Shown: positions 1 through 10,470, counted from the first letter of the stretch. The stretch is DNA of 28,832 bases from a virus (IMGVR_UViG_3300030382_003628:1-28832), one strand, 5' to 3'. Made by a program: numbers and translations. Notes: generated from the sequence alone by a model not told the origin.

Positions 1-594
1 ATCTCTTTCTATCCTTCTCATGGTTCTATTGAATTCAGCATGAGCCTGATAGATGCCACTCAAATCCTGCTTTTCATATGCAGGACTCCATAATTCCCGA
101 AATGCTGCTAGTTCAGGTGCAGTCATTAAATCAAGACCACTTTCTGTAACTATTTCTTCTATTTCGGTAATAAAGCTATTTGCAGTTCTCGTGAAGTTAT
201 TGGTAGCTTTCCGGGTTGCAGCGTTTGCTTCAACCTTTTGTAAGTCTTCCATATATGTTTCTTGATCCTGCGTGCCTTGGTGGCGTATTAACGCTTGGAC
301 TGTGTCTACTAGTGTTGCCATGTTGTCAGAGAGTTCGTCAAATTGAGGATTCCCTTTTTGGGTACTTCGTAGCCGTCCCTGAAGAGCCTTGTTATCATTC
401 TCAAGTTTCTTCAGTTGCGCTTGCAGAGTTTCCATAGTGGGTTGTTGGGCATTTGAGTCTTCCGGAGATGTGGTTGCAAGGCCATCAGCTACGGGAGTCT
501 GTTGCTCAAGAGTTCCAGTTCCTTCTACTTCTGCTTCTACTGACGGGGTTGTGCCGTTATCGGAAAAGCCCGCCGTTTCGTTTTGTAATGTCAT
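1..594 (-). CDS. Scaffold-like phage protein, N-terminal 198 codons (runs off the window)
   Basis: An open frame starts at ATG 592-594 and reads without a stop to base 1, so only the N-terminal part is present. A Shine-Dalgarno-like AGAGG lies shortly upstream. The protein opens with a polar, low-complexity Glu/Thr/Gly segment (about residues 1-50). A predicted coiled coil follows (about 54-85, including ETLQAQLKKLENDNKALQ), then more charged helix. This composition and its place after portal and two large virion genes, where the capsid gene would be expected next, fit a head scaffolding protein. That is inference from layout and composition, as no diagnostic motif is visible. It could also be another capsid-assembly or minor structural protein. 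Confidence 0.75.
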   Translation of the reverse strand, partial: MTLQNETAGFSDNGTTPSVEAEVEGTGTLEQQTPVADGLATTSPEDSNAQQPTMETLQAQLKKLENDNKALQGRLRSTQKGNPQFDELSDNMATLVDTVQALIRHQGTQDQETYMEDLQKVEANAATRKATNNFTRTANSFITEIEEIVTESGLDLMTAPELAAFRELWSPAYEKQDLSGIYQAHAEFNRTMRRIERD

Positions 595-642
595 ATAAAC
601 TAACCTCTTTGTGTGTTCGTTTTTTTTAACACCTTCACAAAG

Positions 643-670
643 ATTTTAGCAATTTTTTTAATTTGTACAA
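643..670 (-). promoter_or_regulatory. Possible sigma70-type promoter for the scaffold-like gene
   Basis: On the minus strand TTGTAC (665-670) is followed after 16 bases by TAAAAT (643-648), in the 101-base gap between the 1754-aa gene and the scaffold-like gene. The spacing is acceptable, but the region is very AT-rich, so a chance match is possible. It would give extra transcription of scaffold and capsid genes. Confidence 0.3.
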
Positions 671-695
671 AATTATAGAAAATCCGTGACTAAGA

Positions 696-3600
696 CTAAG
701 GCTTATATTTTGTTAGTTCTGCGATTTTGTCACGCAAATCCCATCTTCGAGGATTCTCAATATCTTCTCTTTGTATTGATTCTGCTACTAATTCAGATTT
801 CATTTTTTGAACAACCAGACTTTTAGGTTCCGTACCGTCCCACATGTACAAATACGCATCTGCCAACCAATTATTTTCTCTGTATAAATCTTGTTCTTTT
901 GGAATAAGAAAATTTATTAAATGGTTTAATTTTTGAGAATCCTCTAATAATTCCATTTCTGTCGTAGTTAATTTAATTCCTGCAGCAAAATTTTTAGCGA
1001 CTTGCAACATTTCTTGTTGCTTACTAGGACTTTTTCTTATATGTTCGTTATATAAATTTACGATATTAGGAAGTTGATCAGCATATTGTACTGCTGTAGC
1101 TTGAGGTAATTTGTAATAAGGTTTTAATGTTTTTTGATGAGAGTCGTATTCTTCTACTATTTTTTTAACTTGAGGGTTTTGATATTGTGAAGATTTAAAA
1201 TTAAAATCTGCAGAAGAAGACGGTAATGTAATGTAGTCAACAAGTTCTTGCCCTTCAGCCTTAAATGCTTCTGTTAAAATTGCTTGTCCTTCTTCATCGA
1301 ATTTGTCCCAATCTTGAAAACCTGTCGGAATATGTTCTTCTAAATCTCTATCGTAGTAACGCATTGCGTAGCTATCCCATACATGCGTTTTATTAGTGCC
1401 TTCATATTTTTCAAGCTCTTCTCCATGTGAAAATTGAAAAGCTTCATTTGCTGCGGTTCTTTCAGCTTTTAATTCTTGAATTTCTTCTTTAAGAACTTTC
1501 ATGTCTGGAGCTTCATTTTCTGCAAACAATTCCACTAATCGATCTTCAGCAGCAAACATACTTTGCTTTCTTTGTTCATTTGCCAAAGGAACTCCTTGAA
1601 GTTCTACATTCATAGAGTCTTTATACTTTTGAACATCAGGGTGCTGATCTATCATTTTTTTCTCACCTGCTGATAGGTTTTTATAATCGAATTTCCCCCC
1701 TGTAGGACTTTTTATTCCTTGTTTGTTATAGTCTTCAGCTACCCTTTTTATTATGTCCCTTAACGATTCTGGAGCCTGACGGGCGCCTACTGTTTCAGCG
1801 AAAAGACCAGTTAATCCTTCTAAAAATTTTCCTTCTCCTCCTACGCTTTCCGGCAACATTAGATTAATATTCGTAGGGGATTCTCCTAGAGCTATAGGAG
1901 CATGGTTTTCAATTAAGAAACTAGTTGAAGCAAGCACTCTATCTGTTATTCCTTCACTATGAATCCAATCGTCTAGTTTTATATATTCTCCTGTTATTTT
2001 TCTACCGAAGGAATTAGTTTGGTCGCCTATCATAGCTTCAATTACAGCAGCTGAATTTTGAACTGCTCCTGAAGAAAGCCCTTGTGCGGCAGATACCATA
2101 GCTCCGATGTCAGCGGTGCCTGTAGTAATTAACATTTTCATTAGAAACTCATACGGTCCATACAAACTGTAATCTCTTCCCATAAAGTTAATTTTCATAA
2201 AATTAGTGTTATACCTATACCCGTCCGGGGTATTTATCATAAGTCTTGTATCTGTTTCGTTTCCTAAAGCTCCGTTAATAGCAAAGGTCATCCAAGTTCC
2301 ATGTCCGAAAAGTCGTAACATAGACCTTCGTGCAACTCTGTTTTCTAATGTGGTACCAGTTCCCATTCCTAATATTCTTACGTTTGGCAATGCGTCTGAA
2401 ATTGATCTGCCAACAATTGGAATTGATTCAGCAGTTGCTCTGACAGGAGCAGACGCAAAACCTTTGGTACCTTTATACAATGTTTCGACACGGGCGGTTA
2501 AAAATCTGGGGGCAAAAAGAAGCAATTCACCTAACGATCCGCCAAATGCCTTGTCAGAATATCCGGTCATAGCATTTACTTCTTTTGCGATTCTGGTTAA
2601 GTCTCCGTTAAGACGCATTTGTTCAATTGTTTTACCGCTAGCTAAATATCCGGATATAATGTCGTCTGCAGATTCTAAGCGCAATTTGTCTCCGTAATAA
2701 CCAAATGCTTTGTTAAATCTTTTTACAAAAGGTATTCTTGAAGTTAAAACATTTTCACGAAGAATAAATTCTGTTTCTTGTCCACCTATACGAAGTCCTG
2801 ATCTTGCCCAGTCTTCTGTGGTAAGCCTGCGGGCTTGTACAGTAGTTTTATTAAAATCAGTAATAAAATTACCTAATAAAACTTCGCCGTTATCTGCCCA
2901 AGCTTGTAGCCCGAATTTAAATGCTTGAGAAGCTTCTTTAGGATTATCATAAAGTGAACCAAATCCATGGACTCCAACTGCACTTAAATCATAAGTTGCT
3001 TTCAAAGACCTAAAGAAATTATTGTAAGCTCTAACTTTGGCTAACCAACTTGCGTCTTTTCCTGTTGTTTTTGCTTCTTTTTGTAATTGTTCATTAACAG
3101 TTTTTGCAAATGCTTGAGGAAATTCCCATCCTGATAAAGTTTTTAAATTAACTGCTCCAATATCATCTCTTGCCATTTCTGCTCTTTTAAGCTCGTTAAC
3201 TTTTTCTCTGCCTTCTTTTGCTGCTTGTTTTAATTCGGCTAAATCATCTCTTTTTCTTTGAACTTGTTCTAAGGTTGCTGCTAAATTTTTATTAATTTTA
3301 TCGCCTGCTTTTTCAGCATCTTTTATAGTTCTAGCTTGTTGTTTAATTTCTTTATCAGAATAGTTTTCTTTAACTTTGTGAAGTCTTTTGTGTTCTATTT
3401 CAAGGCGTCTAATTTCTCTTTCAACACCATATATAGTTCTATCTATTTGTTGTTGATATGTGTTTTGATTTATATCATCTTTAATTCCTTGTTTCCTTGC
3501 TCTGGCAGCATCATCAACAATATTCATTTCATCAAGTTTTGCATTAATAGCTATATTTCTTTGTTCAATTTGATCGTTTAATTTTGCTGCTCTTTCTTCA

Positions 3601-5960
3601 ATTCTTTCAGCTCTTCTAAGCATAGCTTCATATTTTCTTAATGCAGTTTTTGTTCCAAAAGTAGGAACATCACTAATAACTCCAAGAGAAACGTCATCAA
3701 TCATATTTGCTTTTGCAAATGCTTCAGCTTCATCCATTGCTTTTGTTAGTTCGTCCATCTCTTTAAAGAATGCTTTTTCTTCTTTACCAAGTTTAATGTT
3801 GGCTTCTTTAAGTTTAGCTTTTAACTGAGTAGCCTTAATAGCTTCTTTACGCCCTTGGGTTATTGCTTTACGCAATTGTTTTCTGGTAAACCTCATATCC
3901 TCCGGGGTAAACGGATTAGCTTCATCTATTAGTTTTTCTGCTTTTGCTTTTTTTTCAAGAAGTTTTTCTGCTCGCAATTCTTTTTCTAGTTCATCTGTTG
4001 CTTCATTTCGTGCCTTTCGGTTTTCTATTTGTGTTATTTTTCTATCTGCTTTTGCTATATCTTTTTGCGCTTGTCTTATTTCTTTTCTGCTATGAGATTT
4101 TTTAACTGACAATTTTGTGGTTTCAGTTCTAAGTTTTGATGCTTCAGATTTAATTTTTTTTATTAAATTTTGATAATCTACAAACTCTTCTTTTGCAAGC
4201 ATTCTTTGATTTAAAGTTGACCCTATAAGATTTCCTGATTCATCGGTTGCATTTCTAAATTGTTTAGAAACCCATGCGTCAGCATATTGTCTGCCGGAAT
4301 AATCAATATAACTTTTCAAAGCAGAATAAAAAGAATCGTATTCATGACCGACATCTATTCCTGCTGCTTGTGATTTGTACACAGAAGTTTTCTCAAACCC
4401 TGGAGTCCATTTTCTAGGCGTGTCCATTCCTGCAATAGTCGTATCTATTGCGTTTCCTCTTGGCAGATAAAACCCGCTTATTTCTGGATTTTCTTTGTTT
4501 TTAATAATATCGGGTCTTTGATTTACGTCAGATATAAGCTTTACGTCCATATCAATTAACTGCCTTTCCATAGGAACAAGCCTGTCTCTCATATCTACAA
4601 AAAAGTCTTTTTGTTGTGCGTTTAAAGACTCCCAATATTTAGGAAGGCGTGCAGCTATATCTTGTATCGTGGGGTTACCGACAACAGCATCTAGAGTTTT
4701 AGTAGCGGTGTCTACATTTTCAAATCCACTTACTCTTCCTACGTCATCTATATCAAAAAGTCTTTTGGCGCCAGCATCAAATTCGTTTGCCATGCTCGTA
4801 GAAAGGTTATCTGCTCTAAAGTTTATTTCATGTCGAACTTCAAATACCTGATCTACATATCTCTCTTTTGAACCGAAATGTAATTTTTCAGCGAGATAAT
4901 CTACTAATTGTTCTTTTTTTGATAGACCTTCTTTCATGTCAGGCTGTGCGAAAAAATTCTCTTCTGGCGCAGCACGAAGACTTGTAGCTGCAATTTCTCC
5001 GGAACCACCTCCAACAGGAACTGGGTTTTCCCCATAATTTAATCTGTGAGTCGGAGTAAATTCACCATCATGAACTTTTACTTTGTTGCGTTTAAAATAA
5101 TCCCCTGCTTGAGTGGTTATTTTATAAGTTTTAACGCCGCCTTTCCAAACAGGTTTTAATAAAGCTCCTGCCCCTTTTCCTATTAAATTTTCTACAGCAG
5201 TTGCCGGAACTAACATTTCAACGGCTAGTTCAGTTGCTCCTCTCCAATACGGAATAGTAGGAAATGTTTCGTCAAAAAGATCATCATGTTCAAAAAAAGT
5301 AGTTTCCCTACCTAATTCCTGTTCTTTATTAGCTAGTGCTTCATCAAATTTTTTTCTGTTTTCATCTTGGTCGTAAAATATATCTCCGGCTAAAACAGCA
5401 GGGCTTAAACTAAAACGGTCTTCGCCCATTTTGAAAGTTTGTTCTAGCTCTCTTCGGACAATTTTTCCACCTTCTTTAGTTGCAGATAAAAACAATTCAG
5501 CGGGTCCTGTTAAAAGTTTATAAGCGTTTTTTCTACTTTGATTTTTAAGAAATTCATCTGATATAGGTACTGTAGGTCTTCCGTCTTCGCCGTAAAGCAT
5601 TTGTTCGTCTCCACCTTTACCAAAATAAGTTTTATTTTGAGGTGCGTTATAATAATTTAAAGCTTCTAAACTCGGTTCATTTTTACGGTCAACACCCATA
5701 GCTTTGTAATTTCTTTCTGCTTCTAAATCTGACTTATCAGCTACCCCCCACGGGTTATTTTGTAAGTGGGCAGGCAACATAGAGTCGCTTAGCACGTCTC
5801 TTGCTTTTTCTTCGTCAGTCATACCTATTCGTTGATCTTCTATTTCTGGTTGAGGTTTATTGTCACCTCTTAAATATGTTGCAACCGAAGGCTCTTCCAA
5901 CATACCTGATAAATATGAAGCTGTTTTATTTTTTTTCTTTCTTGGAAAAAATGGTGGCAT
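696..5960 (-). CDS. Giant 1754-aa virion (internal/ejection-type) protein
   Basis: The largest gene in the window, starting within a few bases of the end of the 824-aa gene. Residues 1-15 are basic (PRKKK). Residues about 590-935 are an almost continuous Lys/Glu/Arg/Ala-rich region expected to form long coiled coils. Residues about 940-1400 form a more globular, partly hydrophobic region containing FRSLKATYDLSAVGVHGFG and LLLFAPRFLTAR. The C-terminal 350 residues are again charged and helical. From memory, the FAPRF-type region resembles domains in very large phage polyproteins and internal virion proteins; that likeness is unverified. Size, coiled coil and position among structural genes suggest a virion protein ejected with DNA or lining the portal. 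No lytic transglycosylase or protease signature was recognised. Confidence 0.8.
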   Translation of the reverse strand: MPPFFPRKKKNKTASYLSGMLEEPSVATYLRGDNKPQPEIEDQRIGMTDEEKARDVLSDSMLPAHLQNNPWGVADKSDLEAERNYKAMGVDRKNEPSLEALNYYNAPQNKTYFGKGGDEQMLYGEDGRPTVPISDEFLKNQSRKNAYKLLTGPAELFLSATKEGGKIVRRELEQTFKMGEDRFSLSPAVLAGDIFYDQDENRKKFDEALANKEQELGRETTFFEHDDLFDETFPTIPYWRGATELAVEMLVPATAVENLIGKGAGALLKPVWKGGVKTYKITTQAGDYFKRNKVKVHDGEFTPTHRLNYGENPVPVGGGSGEIAATSLRAAPEENFFAQPDMKEGLSKKEQLVDYLAEKLHFGSKERYVDQVFEVRHEINFRADNLSTSMANEFDAGAKRLFDIDDVGRVSGFENVDTATKTLDAVVGNPTIQDIAARLPKYWESLNAQQKDFFVDMRDRLVPMERQLIDMDVKLISDVNQRPDIIKNKENPEISGFYLPRGNAIDTTIAGMDTPRKWTPGFEKTSVYKSQAAGIDVGHEYDSFYSALKSYIDYSGRQYADAWVSKQFRNATDESGNLIGSTLNQRMLAKEEFVDYQNLIKKIKSEASKLRTETTKLSVKKSHSRKEIRQAQKDIAKADRKITQIENRKARNEATDELEKELRAEKLLEKKAKAEKLIDEANPFTPEDMRFTRKQLRKAITQGRKEAIKATQLKAKLKEANIKLGKEEKAFFKEMDELTKAMDEAEAFAKANMIDDVSLGVISDVPTFGTKTALRKYEAMLRRAERIEERAAKLNDQIEQRNIAINAKLDEMNIVDDAARARKQGIKDDINQNTYQQQIDRTIYGVEREIRRLEIEHKRLHKVKENYSDKEIKQQARTIKDAEKAGDKINKNLAATLEQVQRKRDDLAELKQAAKEGREKVNELKRAEMARDDIGAVNLKTLSGWEFPQAFAKTVNEQLQKEAKTTGKDASWLAKVRAYNNFFRSLKATYDLSAVGVHGFGSLYDNPKEASQAFKFGLQAWADNGEVLLGNFITDFNKTTVQARRLTTEDWARSGLRIGGQETEFILRENVLTSRIPFVKRFNKAFGYYGDKLRLESADDIISGYLASGKTIEQMRLNGDLTRIAKEVNAMTGYSDKAFGGSLGELLLFAPRFLTARVETLYKGTKGFASAPVRATAESIPIVGRSISDALPNVRILGMGTGTTLENRVARRSMLRLFGHGTWMTFAINGALGNETDTRLMINTPDGYRYNTNFMKINFMGRDYSLYGPYEFLMKMLITTGTADIGAMVSAAQGLSSGAVQNSAAVIEAMIGDQTNSFGRKITGEYIKLDDWIHSEGITDRVLASTSFLIENHAPIALGESPTNINLMLPESVGGEGKFLEGLTGLFAETVGARQAPESLRDIIKRVAEDYNKQGIKSPTGGKFDYKNLSAGEKKMIDQHPDVQKYKDSMNVELQGVPLANEQRKQSMFAAEDRLVELFAENEAPDMKVLKEEIQELKAERTAANEAFQFSHGEELEKYEGTNKTHVWDSYAMRYYDRDLEEHIPTGFQDWDKFDEEGQAILTEAFKAEGQELVDYITLPSSSADFNFKSSQYQNPQVKKIVEEYDSHQKTLKPYYKLPQATAVQYADQLPNIVNLYNEHIRKSPSKQQEMLQVAKNFAAGIKLTTTEMELLEDSQKLNHLINFLIPKEQDLYRENNWLADAYLYMWDGTEPKSLVVQKMKSELVAESIQREDIENPRRWDLRDKIAELTKYKP

Positions 5961-5961
5961 A

Positions 5962-8436
5962 TTATCTTCTCGCTCTTGTAAAGATTGTTTTACCAGTATT
6001 TAAAGCACGTAGCTGTTGTCTTCTTTTCTGTGTTGCTTCGTCATCGTCTTTACCTGCACGCTCTTGTTTTAAACGCTCTTGTTCAGCTTTATAAAAATCA
6101 CTTTCTTTATATCGCCTTTCAAATCCGGGAATCATTGATGTTAAAAACTCTGATTGCGATTTTGGTGTTTTTGTTAAAAACTCTTTATATTCAGTTGGAG
6201 ATTTTCCGTACGGAAAATCTCCAAAGATTTCTTCATATTGCGGAAACATCTGATCTGATGTTGCCCTTGCACGTTGATATGCTTTTGCTTTGTCTTCTTC
6301 TGTCATTGTGCTAGGGTCAACTCCGACAAAACGATACCCGACAGGTAATCCTGTTTTAGGGTCTATGCTGTAATCAAAATATGCAGCAGGTTCTCCTGTT
6401 GTTTCAGGATCGTCAATTAATTTATCTGATACACCGTACTGATTAGGGTCATAAGCAGCAGACGGGGTTTCTTCAGGTTCAGGTTCTTTGGGTGGAATAA
6501 CATCAAATTGACTTTGCCCAGTTTCTCTCCTGTATTGATTGTCAGCTCTTTCAGCATCCTTTTTAGCTGTTTCTAAAGATGAAGAATTTTGATCGGTTGG
6601 GTCAACGTCATATGCTGCTTGGGCATCTGCATATCTTCTTTGGTAGAAATCTAATTTGTCCTGTTGTAATTCTAGGTTTGCTAATCTATCATCCATAGGT
6701 TCTGGATTAGCTTGTTTTAAATAACGATCTTCAAAATCTGTCGTTTTCAATTGATGCTTTAAGTAAGCAGCAAACTCAGGTCTTTCTTCTCCCCATTGTC
6801 TATTAACTTCTGTGTCAAATAGTGTTTCGTCAAAAATAGGTGGTTCCTCATCTAATAAACCAAATGCTAATTCGGTGCGTCTAGGTAAAGCCGGAAGCGT
6901 AAAAACTCGTCCTGTTTCTAAATCTGTTACTTCTCCACCCGGAGGGGTGAACTCTAATTCTCCTCTGTGGAAATCAACTGCATCTTGTAGACTTGGTTTA
7001 ATAAATGCTTTAGTTGATTCGGCACCATTTTGGATAAGATAATGTTTCCAACTAGCCCAAGTCGAATCATTGACATCTTTATCTGTAATTGGCATTGGTA
7101 TACCGTCTTCGTTTGCAATCCAAAAACTATCATCTTCTGCAAGCAAACTTTTCAACACATTATTTTGTTTAGTAGGGCTTCCTCTAAGTGCATCAGATTC
7201 AAAAACTGCTTTTTTATCTGTGCGTGTTTCTTCATATCTACTAACACCATCTTCACCCGGAACAAAATTAGATTTAACTTGTACATATACTTTGTTTGCA
7301 ACATAATTTTCAGGAGTCATTCCGTTATCGTAAGCTGCATTTTTTGCATTATCTGTAATGTTTCCATCAGCATCTATGTATTTTTTTAATGTGTCTTGTG
7401 CCTGTTTTATTATTTCTCGATTTGTTTCCATAGTTGCTTTTTTTTCATCGCCAGTTAAACCTTCTCCATCAGAATTTCCCACCTCTGATTCGTCTATCCA
7501 AGCATTAATTACATCTTTAAAACCGTCACCGACATCATCAGGCGCACCATCTGTAAAAAAATCAACAAAACTAATCTCACCTAATTCCGGTGCTTTTACT
7601 ATATTTCCAAAAAATGCTACAGAGTCTTTTTCAACTTGGTCTATAAACCATGGTGTAAAATCAGTTCTACCGGAGCCTTTAGCAAAATCTATTTCAGAAT
7701 TTCTTACTGCTATATCAAATTTATCTAGTATTCCTGACACTCCATCTTTACCAAAGATAATATTTTCTAGTCTTTTATAATCGTTTTGATCAATACCTAA
7801 GTCTTCATAGGTAGCCCCCTCGTCAAGCATCATTCGCCTTATTAGTGGACCGTCAAGACCAAATTTGTTACTTGCAACTAATGCGTCAAGTGCAATTGCT
7901 AGTTTATCGTCACGCAAAAGCGAACTTGGGTCTCGTTGGCTTTCATCGGTTTTAGTATTAATTTTATCTCTGGCTATATCGTGCCAGATAGGACCTTCTG
8001 CTACTGATAACCTTTCTTGAGGTGTAACAGTTCTGTTATCAATAGGTTTACCTAATTCAAAATCCCAGTCTTTAAATAAGTTTTCTGCTACATATGTAAT
8101 TATTTCCAAATCAGAAACTTGTGGGTCCATATTAGGGTCAAATTTAATATTTTCAGCAATTTCTATAATTAAGTCTCTTGCGTCTTCTTCGTTAAAGTCT
8201 TTAGAAGTTGCTACTAATCTAGTTGTTTGAGTACTGCTAGGAACAGCTTCTCTTCCTACAATATCAAACTCTCCTGACGCAGTTGGAGTTGCAGGAATTT
8301 TTGAATACCAACTATTTAAAGTCCTTATTTTTTCTGCAAGTTCTGGAGTATAAAAATTTATTATTTGTCCTCCAGAAAAATATCCTTCAAGCCCTTTTTC
8401 AAATTCTTCTCTTGTAGCAAATTGTGGAGAAGTCAT
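5962..8436 (-). CDS. Large phage structural protein, 824 aa, function unknown
   Basis: The ATG overlaps the stop of the 62-aa gene (ATGA), so it is translationally coupled to the portal cluster; its own stop is followed directly by the 1754-aa gene. The sequence is soluble and acidic, without membrane segments. About residues 1-540 look folded, with many short helices and acidic loops. About 540-824 look extended and disordered, rich in Asp/Glu/Gln/Pro (for example PPKEPEPEETP), ending in a basic tail (TQKRRQQLRALN...RARR). I do not recognise the family. Position between portal and a giant coiled-coil protein in one operon suggests a virion component, perhaps a portal-associated or internal protein. 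Base composition is clearly more AT-rich than in portal and large terminase. Confidence 0.8.
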   Translation of the reverse strand: MTSPQFATREEFEKGLEGYFSGGQIINFYTPELAEKIRTLNSWYSKIPATPTASGEFDIVGREAVPSSTQTTRLVATSKDFNEEDARDLIIEIAENIKFDPNMDPQVSDLEIITYVAENLFKDWDFELGKPIDNRTVTPQERLSVAEGPIWHDIARDKINTKTDESQRDPSSLLRDDKLAIALDALVASNKFGLDGPLIRRMMLDEGATYEDLGIDQNDYKRLENIIFGKDGVSGILDKFDIAVRNSEIDFAKGSGRTDFTPWFIDQVEKDSVAFFGNIVKAPELGEISFVDFFTDGAPDDVGDGFKDVINAWIDESEVGNSDGEGLTGDEKKATMETNREIIKQAQDTLKKYIDADGNITDNAKNAAYDNGMTPENYVANKVYVQVKSNFVPGEDGVSRYEETRTDKKAVFESDALRGSPTKQNNVLKSLLAEDDSFWIANEDGIPMPITDKDVNDSTWASWKHYLIQNGAESTKAFIKPSLQDAVDFHRGELEFTPPGGEVTDLETGRVFTLPALPRRTELAFGLLDEEPPIFDETLFDTEVNRQWGEERPEFAAYLKHQLKTTDFEDRYLKQANPEPMDDRLANLELQQDKLDFYQRRYADAQAAYDVDPTDQNSSSLETAKKDAERADNQYRRETGQSQFDVIPPKEPEPEETPSAAYDPNQYGVSDKLIDDPETTGEPAAYFDYSIDPKTGLPVGYRFVGVDPSTMTEEDKAKAYQRARATSDQMFPQYEEIFGDFPYGKSPTEYKEFLTKTPKSQSEFLTSMIPGFERRYKESDFYKAEQERLKQERAGKDDDEATQKRRQQLRALNTGKTIFTRARR

Positions 8437-8621
8437 CTTCGTCTCCTCAACCTGTTTACGTTTATACCTCTTTCTTCAAGCCTTCTTTTTATGGGGTCAA
8501 TACCCGGCGCTCTTTTAGATGTTACTTTTGGAGCTTGTTTTTTGGGCGACTCTTTTTTAAGACGCTGATATTCTTGCGTTACTTGGAATATTGCTTTTGT
8601 TATTGGATTTTCATCTGCCAA
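8433..8621 (-). CDS. Small basic protein of the portal cluster, 62 aa (TTG start)
   Basis: The frame begins at a TTG (8619-8621) inside the last codons of portal, with AGAGG upstream, and ends in the ATGA overlap with the 824-aa gene. No in-frame ATG gives a sensible alternative. The product is helical and very basic at the C-terminus (NRLRRRR). The tight overlaps on both sides argue for a real, coupled gene. Function is unknown; a small head-assembly or nucleic-acid-binding protein is possible. Confidence 0.65.
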   Translation of the reverse strand: MADENPITKAIFQVTQEYQRLKKESPKKQAPKVTSKRAPGIDPIKRRLEERGINVNRLRRRR

Positions 8622-10470
8622 GGTCTATCCTCTCAGGTTTAAATGTGTCTGGTGTTAATGGTGCGTTTAAATCTGCCGGCGCTCCTCCTTCCGGTGGCGG
8701 TCCTCCCATTCCTCCTCCCATATCGGGTCCCATACCACCACCCATTTCTGGCGAAACTCCCGGTATTTGCGGAGCCATAGCTTGTTGTCTAGCTGCAATT
8801 TCTTGTGCAGCAGCTGCTTGATTTTCTTCATCTATTAATCCCATTTCTTGTGCTACAAGTGTTTCTACTTTTTGTCTTACAGAAGGTAGATTTCTAACTG
8901 ACTCTTCTATCAGTCGCTGTTTTATTTCGGTACCGTTTTCGTATCCTGCGGTCTCGTAATATGTCATTGGGTCTATCAACCCTGCGCCGTATTCGCTCAT
9001 AGCCATCTGACGTTGCTGTAATTCCATAACAGGTTCTGCGTGTGGGAATGCTACTTGTATGCCGTAGACGTTATGAATGGTGCTTCTGCTTAGTGTTTTT
9101 CCGTTTGCCCCTATCCCACCTGCAAGTTCGGATACGCTATCTACAAGTTGTAATATTCTTGAACCGACAATAGATGCCATGTGTTCTCTTTGAAGTGCGA
9201 CACCTGAAAAGATTCTCATACCGGCTGTATTTAATATTGCCTGTTGGCCTACGGTTGTAACACCTGCCTGTCTTACACCTGCAAGTGCAGAGGAGTATGT
9301 ACCCATTTCGAGTGTGGAATCAGTCTGACTTCTAAGTTGTAATGCCCATCCTGGTACGTCTGGTGTATTCATTACCCAGAAATCCTGTGGGTCTCCTTCC
9401 AATATACCTTCATTCGATATTGCCTGTGCCAATGTTATCGGGTCACGGGATGTTCCCATTGGTGCATATGCAAATCTTAAAAGTATCTGATGGAACGCAG
9501 ATATTTCCTGAGTTCTTTTTCTGATTGTCTCTTTGTTAGGCCCCAATATACCTTGAGCAAAGTTCTTAGGGTCACCACCTGTATCTGCCATATCCATACC
9601 CCAACCTGCAAATGAGTGTACAAATGGTACAAAGCCCCATGTGTTTCGCTCCATCCATATTGGTGTTGCAGCTCTTGATGTCGGAGATGCGTTATATGAC
9701 GGCGATGAATTTGCGACAAGTTTAACGTGCCAGTACGGAGTCCAATAGTCCCATACTTCTACTTCATCCCATGGGTCTTTATTTCCCATGTCAAATATTT
9801 CTGCATATTTTCTACGTTGTTTTCTTTTCTTTGTAATTGACTGTTCGTGTAGTTCTTGAGCTGTCATCTTTGACGCTTTTATAGCTACAGTTGGTACTTT
9901 TTCTCTAGGATTCATCAGAACTGTAGATGGATGTGGGACTCTGATTCTGACAGGGTTAAACGATTTCCTGTTTGCACGGTAAATAGTTTTTGCTGTCTCG
10001 AACGCTTCCTCGTCATCAAACTCTGATTCGACAGGTTCTGTCGGTCTCTGACCTAAACCTACTAAAACAGGAGCTTCAACTACTGCGTATCCATGAGCCA
10101 CAAGATATTGTGCGCATACTTTCCACGGAATTGTAGGTTCGTGTAAAGCTGCGTCATCCATAATTGATTTAAGTCCGTGTTCGAGGTTGGTTGCGTCTTG
10201 TTTATGTTGTTCTGTTTCGCCTACGGGTTCTCTGTGTATGCGTGGAGAGAACGACATAAGTGTTGCAACTGCGTGGTCAACCAGGTGTGTTGGAGTTGAG
10301 TCATAGAATACGGGTCTACCCTGATAGGTATTTGACCACACTTTAAATTTTCTTTGATAGTATGCGTCATTATCACGGAATTCCTGATGTGCATTTGACC
10401 ACAGTTCTCCCATCTTTGAATAAAAACGGTTTATTATTTCTTCATCCGGTCTTTCTCTCAAGTCAGCCAT
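8611..10470 (-). CDS. Phage portal protein
   Basis: A 619-aa protein immediately downstream of the large terminase (20-base gap, Shine-Dalgarno AAAGGATG before the ATG). The portal dodecamer sits at the capsid vertex and forms the DNA-entry channel on which terminase docks. The N-terminal half begins with a helical region (NRFYSKMGELWSNAHQEF). It continues with a mixed alpha/beta core that includes an HPSTVLMNPREK segment and a WDYWTPYWHVK strand, as in many portals. A long helical segment follows around residues 320-540. The last 60 residues are low-complexity Gly/Met/Pro repeats (GGGMGPDMGGGMGGPPP) and probably disordered. The assignment rests on overall pattern, size and gene order; no single catalytic motif exists for portals. 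Confidence 0.85.
   Translation of the reverse strand: MADLRERPDEEIINRFYSKMGELWSNAHQEFRDNDAYYQRKFKVWSNTYQGRPVFYDSTPTHLVDHAVATLMSFSPRIHREPVGETEQHKQDATNLEHGLKSIMDDAALHEPTIPWKVCAQYLVAHGYAVVEAPVLVGLGQRPTEPVESEFDDEEAFETAKTIYRANRKSFNPVRIRVPHPSTVLMNPREKVPTVAIKASKMTAQELHEQSITKKRKQRRKYAEIFDMGNKDPWDEVEVWDYWTPYWHVKLVANSSPSYNASPTSRAATPIWMERNTWGFVPFVHSFAGWGMDMADTGGDPKNFAQGILGPNKETIRKRTQEISAFHQILLRFAYAPMGTSRDPITLAQAISNEGILEGDPQDFWVMNTPDVPGWALQLRSQTDSTLEMGTYSSALAGVRQAGVTTVGQQAILNTAGMRIFSGVALQREHMASIVGSRILQLVDSVSELAGGIGANGKTLSRSTIHNVYGIQVAFPHAEPVMELQQRQMAMSEYGAGLIDPMTYYETAGYENGTEIKQRLIEESVRNLPSVRQKVETLVAQEMGLIDEENQAAAAQEIAARQQAMAPQIPGVSPEMGGGMGPDMGGGMGGPPPEGGAPADLNAPLTPDTFKPERIDLGR

Noticed and set aside
3336-3581. 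Plus-strand ORF inside the 1754-aa gene
   Set aside because: It is the antisense of the Lys/Glu-rich coiled coil, which gives Phe/Leu/Ile-rich shadow frames resembling membrane proteins. No ribosome-binding site or independent support.
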